In this document: piece after piece, positions 19,516-28,769 of the stretch
Numbering within the stretch: position 1 is the stretch's first letter
Layout: each line of letters begins with the position of its first letter
From: Botryococcus braunii
Taxonomy: Eukaryota > Chlorophyta > Trebouxiophyceae
Reading direction: 5' to 3'
DNA length: 64,000 bases
Assembly: GCA_002005505.1 (NCBI GenBank)
Contig: KV908589.1
Span: forward strand, 1 to 64,000
Notes under the pieces: generated by a model
What the model saw: the letters and a program-made list of their open reading frames with translations, nothing else
The model's database searches: none
What the model was told of the DNA's origin: nothing
Translations under genes and position numbers: made by a program

Positions 19516-22500
19516 CTAAGCGCGCCTAGCGCGCTTCCGCTGCTTCTCAGCATTTTTACCACGTCCTTTACGTTTCTTGTCCACCTTTTCTTTTTGTTCC
19601 GGCCTGTGCTCCGTGGTTAAATCCCAGTACCGCTGTAACGCCTCCCTGGCGTGTTCTAAGTTATCCTCTGGCTCCCAAGTATTATGAATATCCTGATACC
19701 CGGTCCACTTTACAAGATATTCTCGCGCAGTTTTTCGACCTCGTAACTTTCGTTCCCTATGAGCTAGCACAGCCTCGACCTCATACTCCTCTTCTCCATC
19801 AATAATCTCAGGTAGAGGAGGAGGTTGTACCGTCCCACCTTCCTTATAAGGCTTAAGCATAGAAACATGGAAGACATCATGAACCCTCAGAGTTTTTGGA
19901 AGCCTAATTCTGAAAGCTACCGATGATACCTCCTGGACGATGGGAAAAGGCCCAATAAACCGAGGTAAGAGTTTTCTTGTCCGAGTATGCTTGAATTTCA
20001 GATTCTTTGTTGAGAGGAGGACAGGTTGGCCTATTTTTAAAATAGGAGCATCTTTTCTCCTCGCGTCCGCATATGCCTTCATGCGGTCCTGCGCAGCTTT
20101 GAGACATGTCCGCGCTCTTTCTAGATCCCATCTCATCCTTCGTACAAACTCTGCTGCTGCTGGTACATACTCACGTACAGAAGATGTCACACCTTCATAG
20201 ACTTCCTGGAAGGAATCGTGGGATCCTGACCGAAGGTCAATCTAAAGGGAGTAGTGTTGATTGATTGCTGAAAAGTGTTGTTGTAAGAAAATTCAGCTTC
20301 ACACAAATGTTTATCCCAGTCGTTGTGTCTTCCAGTGACGTAATGACGCAAATAATCCTCCAAGATCCTATTAATTCGTTCCGTTTGACCGTCGGTCTGC
20401 GGATGAAACGCTGTAGATAGCGCAGAGCGACAACCGGTCAACCGAAAGAGCTCTTGACAGAAGCGACCCACCCACCTAGGATCTCTGTCTGATACAATGT
20501 GAGTGGGAAACCCATGCAAGGTGAAAACCCGGGTCCGTAACAGTTGAGCTATCACTTCTGCACTTGCGTCAGTGGTCGTCGGAGCGAAGTGCGCATACTT
20601 TGACAACCTATCAACAGCAACCCAGATAGCGTCATATCCTTCCTTAGTTCTTGGCAGTCCAGTGATTAGGTCCATAGACATTGATTGCCACTTTCTGTCA
20701 GGTATTTCTAGAGGGTGTAGTAACCCTACAGGTAAGTGTGCTGGGGCTTTGACACGCTGACACGAGTCACATTGGGCCACAAAGTCAGCCACATCTGAGG
20801 CCATCCCTGGCCACCACCAGGAACGTTGAACTAATTCGAGGGTCCTGTCCCTGCCTGGATGACCAACTATAGGTGGTCCATGCAAATTTTCCAGGATTTC
20901 TCTACGAAGGTTACGTTCGACACCGTCAGAACTCATATGGTGGGGGGGAACGTAAATGCGCGCACCGCGCTTCCACAAGCCACTATGGAAGCTTAATTTG
21001 CGGCGATTTTGTTTACGATGGAGCCAATCATCTATCTCATATGCCTCACTTAAAACCCTTCCCCATCCCCTCAACCCGTCCATCGGCGTGGGTAGGGTGG
21101 TGGAGTCTGCAGCCTCCCCAACCCCCATCGCTCCTACTCCGACAGGGGGAGAGTGCTCCCCCAGGGGCCCTGCCCTAGCCTGAACCGACGCCTGAACCCC
21201 AGCCTGGGCCCGAGCTAGGGCTCGGACGTGGGCCCCGGCTAAGTGAGGGCTCCTAGACAATGGGTCAGCAGGGTTAGTGGATCCCGGCGCATATTCCCAT
21301 TGGATGTCGAATAACTGTAGAAACTCCGCCCAGCGCGCCCGTCTGGGTGAGAGTAGGGTTTGGGTTTGCAAAAAACTATTCGCGCGATGGTCTGTAACAA
21401 CTGTGAAAGTTTGCCCTAATAAGTAACACCTCCACTCCTTGAGGGCATACAACACACCTGCAAGCTCTTTCTCAGTTGTGGAATAATTGCGTTCGGCATT
21501 ACTAAGCTTTTTACTGAAGTATGCTACAGGTCTACCTTCTTGCAATAGTACTGCACCCACCCCATAGTCACTGGCATCTGAGATCACTTTGAAAGGCTTG
21601 CTACTGTCTGGGAGTGCTAGTACAGGAGCATTGGACAAAGTTTCTTTTAAACTTTGAAACGCGTGCTCTTCAGCTTCTCCCCACGTCCAAGGAACTTTGC
21701 CAGTGAGCCGGGTTAAGGGGGCCGCGAGCGTACTGTAACCCGGGACGAACTTGCGGAAGTAGTTGGCTAGTCCCAAGAATTGTCGTACGTGCGTGCTCCC
21801 CGTGGGTGTTGGCCAGTCCACAATAGTCCGAACTTTGGCAGGGTCAACTTTGATGCCGTCGCGCCCCACGACATGTCCCAAATACCGCAACTCGTCAGCA
21901 AAAAACTCACACTTGGATAATTTTGCATAAAGTTTTTCCTCTCTCAGCCGAGTAAGGATGCGAGTTAAGTGCTCTAAGTGCTGTTCCCTGGACTTGCTGT
22001 ATACCAACAAATCATCTAGGTAAACCACAACAAAACCCTCTCGAATAAAATCATGAAACACACTGTTCATCAGTCTCTGAAACGTGGAGGGAGCATTCGT
22101 GAGACCAAAAGGAAGCACCAAAAATTCAAATGAACCTAAGGGTGTTCTAAAGGCGGTTTTGGGAACATCGGATTCATGTAATCGCACTTGATGGTAACCT
22201 GACAAGAGATCAAAAGAGGTAAAGAACTTTGAACCCTGCAGCTTGTCCAGAAGATCGTCTATCCGTGGCAACGGATATTTGTCCTTCCTTGTTAAGTTAT
22301 TAACTGCCCTGTAATCTATAACCATTCGGAATGTTCCGTCTTTCTTTCTCACAAACAATATGGGGCTACCATACGGTGATGCACTCGGCCTGATGAAACC
22401 CTGTGCTAGTAATTCCTCAACCTGCCTCCGACACTCCGCCACTTCTGGTTCAGCCAACCTATAAGTGGGGCGACAGGGCGGCGTATGGCCGGGTGTCATA

Positions 22501-23660
22501 GGTATAGTGTGCAAGATGCCCCTGTCTGGAGGTAAATCTGGCAATTTCTCTGGAAAAACATCCAAAAACTCTAACAACAATTGCTTCAAGTCTTGTGGCT
22601 TGTCAGTCATACCCTCAATAACACGCCGGGAGTTTTCGTTTAAATCTAGGCCGGTGGCTCCGCTGTCTTCGTCCCAAGGATTATCCCCCTCTGTAGTTGC
22701 CACTGCAACCCTATGGAGATAGTGTGTTGCACAAACTGAGTCCTGTCCACTCCTTGCCTCTCGCACAACCCCCCAAAACCCTGGACAACCCTTTCGCATA
22801 GCCCGCCTAGCTTGACCCTCACTTATAACATTCACTTTTTGCGCCGGTAAGGTACCTCTTTCACTAGGGGGCAGCGGGTTGAGGAGTGTAATGTAGTGTG
22901 AGGAATGAGGCGGTTTAAGATGAACTGCGCCATGATTGTAGTCAATTAAAGCTTTTCTTTCTTTCAGAAAATCCTCCCCAAGGATTAAGTCCACCCCATC
23001 CAACAGAGTTTCGCAGACAATGAAATCCCTCTGTTCCACATATGTTTGAGATAAGTGCACCCTGAGCTTAGCTGTCCCCGCCGAGCGCATGGTCTGTCCA
23101 TCTGCCAGCTGGACATCCACACACTTCTTTGACAGCCTCACTCCGAGAGTAGCTAGGAAGTCTTGTCTGACGAACGAGTGCGTCGCCCCGGTATCGACTA
23201 AAGCGACGCCCTTCACACCAGTACAGTTAACATGAAAAAGCATTGCTAAATGCCTATTTGAAAAAGCTTGAGCAAAAGATACGCTAAATTTGGGTCCGGC
23301 ATGGTAAACTACATAGGAGTAGGGGACATCAGGTCCCTTGGTACCTTGCAGGATAACTCTCATGCCTTTTAGCCATGGGTACACTGCCTTGGATTTCGCC
23401 ACTTTACCACCCATTAGAAAACAAGCACTTAAATGTTTATTTGCTTGTTGCTCACGAGCGAAAGTGGATAAGGTGTCCTCCGCTTTACCTATAGGTACTG
23501 CAACAAATGTCGGTTTAGACGTTCCATCGGGTAGGGTATTGTCAAAGGGGCCTCTAGAAAAAGAACAATGCAAAAACTCAGAACAACGTTGCTCGATAGA
23601 AGAATGAAAAGATTCCCAAGGAACAAAAGTGTGGAGGTTTCCTTCTCTAACTCCACTCAT
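19516..23660 (-). pseudogene. pol: Gyp2 pol, one frameshift near 20210
   Basis: Pol of about 1380 codons starting MSGVREGNLHTF. The start ATG (23660) overlaps the gag stop as ATGA. Order: pre-protease domain (1-145), protease with ALVDTGATHSFV (about 150-165), RT with VVYLDDLLVYS (about 560), RNase H, integrase with CDSCQRVKA, MDLITGLP, VSDRDPRW and GQTERINRIL, and chromodomain near the C-terminus (EYLVKWTGYQDIHNTWEPEDN). A single-base indel near 20210, after the FGQDPTIP motif, ends the first frame at 20187; the rest is open in the other frame from 20190 to the stop at 19516. The RNase H to integrase linker has an Ala-rich stretch (ALARAQAGVQASVQARAG). Confidence 0.92.
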
Positions 23661-24994
23661 GGCCTACCGCGTCCCCTTGCCCGGCCCCGTCCACGGCCCC
23701 GTCCTCTGATTCTCCGTCCCCGTCCGGCCCCACCCTGTGCTGTCCACCCTTGCATAGGGGCTGCTCCCACACCGAGGGACCTAAAGTTGTTGTGGCCCCC
23801 TCCTACCCGTCGCCGCAGCAAATCACCAGCCAGACCTGGAGTTGGTGGAGCAGGCTGGTTTACCTCCTGTCTGGCCTTCACAATGTGTTGCAAGATGTCC
23901 CACTGTTGTTGATTAAGATAGGCGTTAGGGTCCTCTCTAAGTTTTTTGAGTGGGCAAAACCAAGATTCATGGCCAGGGGTATTGCACGCGTAACAGCTTC
24001 TGTTGAGGGGAAAGGCAACTCTAGTGTCCCTCCGATACTCGGGAGGTAAAACATCCCTGCGGGGATAAGGAGTCGCGCCTTGGATCGCGGCGACCGTGGC
24101 GAGCGGCGCAGGGTAACCATGGGCCATCTGGATTGGCGCTGCCACCATCGGTGCAGCTGCCATCATCCCAAATTCATGACTGTAGTAGGGGATTGTCCAG
24201 TCCTGTCCGACGCCAGCAACGTGCGGTGCTGGGCCAACGGTGGCGGTTGCAATGCTTGAGTTAGGGCCCCCGGGGCCGGGGCCGGTTCTCAGTCTCTTTG
24301 CCTGTAAGGGCCCGCCCACCGCGGCATCGTACCGTGTGAGTAAACTTATCAAGGCATCCAAATCATCAAAACCTTTGCCTGTTGTAGGGTTAATTGCTGA
24401 ATATTTCTTTAAATCCTCACGTAGGCCTTTACGAAACCTATGGATTTTCTCCCCCATGGATAGGTCCCCACTGACTTCTACCTCTGCTAGCAAGGTTGTA
24501 AAGCGCTCAACATACTTCTCAACTGATTCGTTGCCCTGATATACGGAATCAAGTTTATCCCTTGCCTTTGCAACCTTATCAGTGTTATCATAGACAGAAG
24601 ACAACAGATCCCCAAAGAGAGCTAAATCCACGACAGCACCTGGATTTTGCCTCATGTAAGCTGCTTTTTTGGTAAACCACACCTTTTTCACGCTCTTTCC
24701 TAAACAGCGCACTGCGTAATCAACCCTGAGGTTCGCGGGCACACCGGTGAGTTCACAATATGACCTCACATCGTCTAGGAATTGTTCGAGATCGTCCCTG
24801 CGTCCCTCGAATTTTTCCGGTAAATGCGTTCGAACTGTCGGGATTCTTGCCTGTGGGTTCGCGGGGTTTTGAGCCGCGACTTCAGCGTTTTCTGCCTGTT
24901 GTCGTAACTCAGCCAGTTCGGCAGCCATTGCCGCTTCACGCCCCTCGGCCTCGGCCAAAGCAGCCTGCAGCTCTTCGACTTGTCGTCTAGCCAT
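23657..24994 (-). CDS. gag: Gyp2 gag
   Basis: Intact Gag. I chose the ATG at 24994 (MARRQVEELQAALAEAEGRE); the frame is open from 25105 but without an earlier ATG. A predicted coiled-coil start (about 1-45), retrotransposon Gag core (EKFEGRRDDLEQFLDDVRSY onward), CCHC knuckle (CYACNTPGHESWFC, about residue 335) and an Arg-Gly tail (RGRGRGRGRARGRGRP). The capsid part forms the particle; the knuckle and RG tail should bind RNA. The stop TGA overlaps the pol ATG by one shared TG (ATGA at 23660-23657), so Pol is probably made by termination-reinitiation rather than frameshifting. Confidence 0.92.
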   Translation of the reverse strand: MARRQVEELQAALAEAEGREAAMAAELAELRQQAENAEVAAQNPANPQARIPTVRTHLPEKFEGRRDDLEQFLDDVRSYCELTGVPANLRVDYAVRCLGKSVKKVWFTKKAAYMRQNPGAVVDLALFGDLLSSVYDNTDKVAKARDKLDSVYQGNESVEKYVERFTTLLAEVEVSGDLSMGEKIHRFRKGLREDLKKYSAINPTTGKGFDDLDALISLLTRYDAAVGGPLQAKRLRTGPGPGGPNSSIATATVGPAPHVAGVGQDWTIPYYSHEFGMMAAAPMVAAPIQMAHGYPAPLATVAAIQGATPYPRRDVLPPEYRRDTRVAFPLNRSCYACNTPGHESWFCPLKKLREDPNAYLNQQQWDILQHIVKARQEVNQPAPPTPGLAGDLLRRRVGGGHNNFRSLGVGAAPMQGWTAQGGAGRGRRIRGRGRGRGRARGRGRP

Positions 24995-25170
24995 TTCTGA
25001 GCTGTCAGTGCTGGCGAGGCTCGGTGACACAGGAAATCGAGAAAGTCCGGGTGGGGGCCCTAAACTCGGTGACCCGAGTCGTAGGCCCCTAAAAGCGCCA
25101 CACACACCACAACTAACCCAATCCGAATCTGTAGAATTCTCTGAAAAACTTCTTTGGGAAATCTTTTCAA

Positions 25171-25209
25171 CGAGAGGAGCTCAAAATTTGGCCCCTCTCG
25201 CCGATACCA
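25171..25209 (-). other. primer-binding site and hairpin of Gyp2
   Basis: TGGTATCGG on the element strand (25209-25201), one base after the LTR, then stem CGAGAGG (25200-25194) pairing with CCTCTCG (25177-25171). Same placement as in Gyp1 and Gyp3 with a different stem sequence. Confidence 0.7.
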
Positions 25210-25210
25210 G

Positions 25211-25509
25211 TGATACAGTAGAAACGGCCAAAGGATGCGAAAACAATGGTTACAAGTTGTTTGGGCTCCACCTCAGTACCCGTCCAGTCCGGCCCGGTCC
25301 TTCCTCTGCCAAAGCCTTATTCTATCCTGTTCTAAGTGTGTCCCTGTCTCCATCGCCAATGCGCCTTGTCAAGTAAGGGGTCACTCCCTTGGCGCGTGAA
25401 GTAGCCACTTCTTGGCGTGGAGGAACATAACTCACGAAGGGACCTTTATGGAGGTCCAAATCCTCGTGGTCCGGTCATTTTCCTATAACACGCGACTATT
25501 CCTGTTACA
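25211..25509 (-). repeat. 5' LTR of Gyp2 (299 bp)
   Basis: One visible difference from the 3' LTR (25223 region). Followed by TSD TCCAT at 25510-25514. Confidence 0.95.
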
Positions 25510-27024
25510 TCCATTTTCACTGAGAAAATCCAGTGAACTGGGATGACTTTGTGACCACGAGGTCTTGGAACAAACTCCATCACCTCATGAGCATCTAAGG
25601 AGTTTTGCTCCTCCTGCATCGCAGCCTTCCAATATTCCCACTGTGGGGACTGCTGGGCTTCCTTTAAACTGGAAGGCACACTAATCTTCCCAAATCGCAC
25701 ACCAGTGTGCTTCCCCTGATCTTGCTTACTCTTACTCTCACAATCACCCACTACTCTTTCGCTGAATATCGCCGCACTGCAGGTGGGGACTGTGGGCAGC
25801 GATCCAGACCCCCCTCTCTGACCTTTCTCTCTCTTAGGCTCACAACTTGCCCTCTCAAGCTTGCTGCCAGTCACTCTCACATCATCCTCCCAAACACAGA
25901 AACCTCTCGGAAAGCTCTTGTAATTGGGTGAATTCTCGCACTGTCTAGGCTTCCGATTCACCTCCTCAGACACACTCTCACATGGCTGACGGTTTGCAGT
26001 CCCGTCTGGACTCTCACAGGCATTTGAACCACACTGCATTGCATGAGCTCTTGGTCTGTCTTGAGACTGTGCCCATGTCTCTCTCTCTCTCTGTCTGCTC
26101 CCTGCCAAACATGAGCGTTGGGGCGCAGGCCCAGCAGCACACTCACAAGCATAGCCCACACTTGCGTGGCTGGCACCACATTGTCTCTGGGCATTACCAC
26201 CAGGGCTCCCATCACTAACAATTTCCTCAGGCACTGAGCAGGTCCCACCCAGGCAACTCAGCTCACTTGGACCATTTTCAGTCTGATCAGAGACTGTCCC
26301 CCTCTCATCGCTCACATGTGATGCAGGTCTCTCAGGATCCTGACCTCTTTCCTGCACTTCCCCTGGTCCCTGTGACTCGGTGTCACATTCAGTCAACCCC
26401 ACTCGCTCACAGCTCTCTCCCTTCTCCTGTGCCAGCAGGAGCTCTCGAGCAGCAGTGCGCTGCTCATAACGTTGTGATCTTGTCAACCCATCTGGCTGCT
26501 GGCCTTCGTTATCAGACCGCGGATCTCGGAGTGTCTGCTGTGCTCGCCCCAGACACCGTTGGTGTTCTCCACTGTGGGGATTCCCTCTTGCCATTTGATG
26601 AAGAGTCTCCAACATGCCGGACTGGTCCAGGTCCAGCGGATGAGTTCCTCCCGGTGATCCAGTGGCAAGATCTGAGGCACCTTCCTCCGGGAGGCACTTC
26701 CCCTGACAGTCAGGCTCGGTTGCAGCCTTGTCAGGGGCGTCTGGGAGGGTGCTGTCAGGTCTGTTGCTGGAGCAGGGTATGCTGATCATGCTATCTTGAG
26801 TGTGGGGCTGGATGTGACCAGCAGGAAGTTCACTATCCCACTGCTGGAGGTGCAGACCTTCAGGATACGAAAACATCTGTGGCTGTCCAGGCAGAATGTG
26901 TATTCCTACTCTGGAGGCCCCCCGAATGTGCTCCACAAATTCCACATCTCTGCTCTCCCGCCAGACCCCTCCTCCTAGATAGATTCGATATGCCTTGGAC
27001 ACTGGTGAATATCCAGTGAACATC
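25510..27024 (-). CDS. gag-pol: Cop2 gag-pol, second piece: integrase end, Cys-containing linker, RT start
   Basis: Middle of the Cop2 polyprotein, open between the Gyp3-a and Gyp2 insertions. It starts in the integrase C-terminal region (FTGYSPVSKAYRI, VWRESRDVEFVEHIRGASRVG). Then comes a linker of about 390 residues rich in Ser, Glu, Gln and Gly with spaced cysteines: LSCLGGTCSV, repeated CESPDG/CESV units, and one CX13C motif ending GFCVWEDDV (about 25880-25930). RT then begins at EAQQSPQWEYWKAAMQEEQNSLDAHEVMEF and HWIFSVKMD. A TSD base run ACATC is at 27020-27024. The linker is far longer than expected for a copia element, and I recognise no known domain in it. Confidence 0.92.
27020..27024. 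repeat. TSD of Gyp3-a, left copy (ACATC)
   Basis: Matches 33203-33207; removal of Gyp3-a rejoins the Cop2 codons for PGMF and TGYS. Confidence 0.94.
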
Positions 27025-27472
27025 TGTAGTGAGGTGCCGCGTCAGCGCGACGCGTCTCACGTAGGATGTGCGCGTAGTTCATGTTTCTTCGTGCCCTTTG
27101 GGATACGAGTAGATCTCGTTGTCCTTGTGTGTAGGAAAATGACTGTAATATCCTAGTGGGTCTCCTCTTGTCATCCATATCGTTATGCTCGCGAGAGCAT
27201 CTCGTAGAGGGACGACGTAGCGGGATCCGCGCATAGGTGGACTAGGAACTCGGGTGGCGATCATTGTCTTTGGGTTTGCTGCTACGAGTGAGACATCTAG
27301 CATTCTCTACATTGTTCATTATATTGTTCTTTGGAGACTCGGACGACCTGCGTGAGGAGGGCTGCGAACTTGTAACGGATTGGAACTTCGATTCCTACCT
27401 TCGGTGTCACCCTTGCCTGAAACCCTTGCTTAGCTTGTTATAAATCTTAGTTACACGTCTCACTTCGTTAAA
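27025..27472 (+). repeat. 5' LTR of Gyp3-a (448 bp)
   Basis: TGTAGTGAGGTGCC...CTTCGTTAAA. Its head and several internal blocks (GCTCGCGAGAGCAT; GGAGACTCGGA then CTGCGTGAGGAGG) are shared with the 489-bp Gyp3-b and Gyp3-c LTRs. Confidence 0.93.
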
Positions 27473-27473
27473 T

Positions 27474-27501
27474 TGGTATCGGCGAGGCGGTTAGAGCCTC
27501 G
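27474..27501 (+). other. primer-binding site and hairpin of Gyp3-a
   Basis: TGGTATCGG (27474-27482) one base after the LTR, then CGAGGC (27483-27488), loop GGTTAGA, GCCTCG (27496-27501). Confidence 0.7.
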
Positions 27502-27549
27502 AACCGAAGGGAGACGTAAGGAAGGTTGTAATTGCATTGTTCCATTGAT

Positions 27550-28758
27550 ATGATGGCGGTTAAACGGAAAGGAAAAAAGTACTCCGGTCTCCCTCTTAAA
27601 GAGAAAGAAATTTTGGAAGGTTTGGAAAAGGAAGGTATTGAAGTCGATGATCTTTTGGAAGAGTCCGAAACGGAATTGCAATTGGCCCCATCGCCCAAAC
27701 CGACCACACCCAAAACGAAACCCAAACCCACTCCTTTGAAGACACCCTTGAAGAAAAATAAGACTAAATCCCTAATTCTACGGTTATTGAAGCGGATTGA
27801 GGCCTTGGAGGGAGAACGAGCATCCAAGCGGACGTCATCCACCACTAACGTCGTGCGTGTGCCTACACCAGCCATGTTTACAGGAAAAAGAGGAAGCTTC
27901 CAATTCTTTGCTAGTAAGGTGGAATCATATGTGAACATTTCAAATGTGTCAAGGGACAAGTGGGTGGCAGTCGCGTTGCAATGTATGGAGGAGCGACCTA
28001 CAAAGGTGTGGGGGACATACCTCAAAAGGAAGGAAAGGGAAGGAGGTCAAACAGAGCCAACATGGGAAGACTTTAAAAATTTTATGGGAAATCGTTACGA
28101 CTCTACCGATTTGGTTATGGCTGCCCGGCAAAAATTAGACCATGTTTATCAAGGGCAAGAAAGCGTTGAAAGATACATAGAAAGGTTTATTTCCTTGTTG
28201 AGTGATGTAGAAACCGAATATGACATCTGCGAAAATGATAAAATATATATGTTCCTCAAAGGCCTGAATGCTCCTATTAGAGTTGCTTGCACAGTTAACC
28301 CTCAAACTGGTGTCAGGTTCACAAGCCTCGACTCATTGTGCACTTATGTGGTGCAATATGAAAGCAACTTAAAATCAGGGGGGATGCTGAGGGGACAGGA
28401 AGGAAGGAAGGTTCTCAACGTTGTGAAGAGAACTCCAACAAGCACGCCGGCATACTTTCCGGGATTCACCCAGGGGCCTGTGCTTGGAGCCGTCGGACAC
28501 AACGTTGGTGGGAAGTTAGATTCTCGGACAAGCGTCCCCTCCGAGCGCCAGTGTTATTTCTGCAAAAACTTTGGTCACGAGCAATGGCAATGTCAGGCCA
28601 AGCGGGACTACTTGCAAAGGAAGAGCAGGCGCGACAGTCAATTGCCCCCACCTCCTCCTGTCCCCTCTAATCAAGCTCGAGGTGGGCAGTGGAAGGGCCG
28701 TGGTGGCCGGGGAGCACATTGGAAGGGAAAAGGGCCGGGGCATAATCCTCAAAAGTAA
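27550..28758 (+). CDS. gag: Gyp3-a gag
   Basis: Intact Gag of about 400 residues. The start is one of the paired ATGs at 27550/27553 (MMAVKRKGKKYSG). Features: Lys/Pro-rich N-terminal third with an acidic patch, retrotransposon Gag core (KRGSFQFFASKVESY through QESVERYIERFISLLSDVE), CCHC knuckle CYFCKNFGHEQWQC (about 28553-28594), and a Gly/Arg/Lys tail (GGQWKGRGGRGAHWKGKGPG). The stop lies 11 bp before the pol ATG at 28770, so unlike Gyp1 and Gyp2 there is no overlap. Confidence 0.93.
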   Translation: MMAVKRKGKKYSGLPLKEKEILEGLEKEGIEVDDLLEESETELQLAPSPKPTTPKTKPKPTPLKTPLKKNKTKSLILRLLKRIEALEGERASKRTSSTTNVVRVPTPAMFTGKRGSFQFFASKVESYVNISNVSRDKWVAVALQCMEERPTKVWGTYLKRKEREGGQTEPTWEDFKNFMGNRYDSTDLVMAARQKLDHVYQGQESVERYIERFISLLSDVETEYDICENDKIYMFLKGLNAPIRVACTVNPQTGVRFTSLDSLCTYVVQYESNLKSGGMLRGQEGRKVLNVVKRTPTSTPAYFPGFTQGPVLGAVGHNVGGKLDSRTSVPSERQCYFCKNFGHEQWQCQAKRDYLQRKSRRDSQLPPPPPVPSNQARGGQWKGRGGRGAHWKGKGPGHNPQK

Positions 28759-28769
28759 ATTCTGAAGCC

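Larger units (their letters stand above)
18628..25509 (-). mobile_element. Gyp2: complete Ty3/gypsy chromovirus
   Basis: 6882 bp with 299-bp LTRs (18628-18926, 25211-25509; one difference seen), TSD TCCAT, primer site, gag, pol and polypurine tract. Related to Gyp1 in protein, in the gag/pol ATGA overlap, and in a 3' noncoding block, but its LTRs differ. One frameshift in pol. Inserted at the start of the Cop2 RT. Confidence 0.96.
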
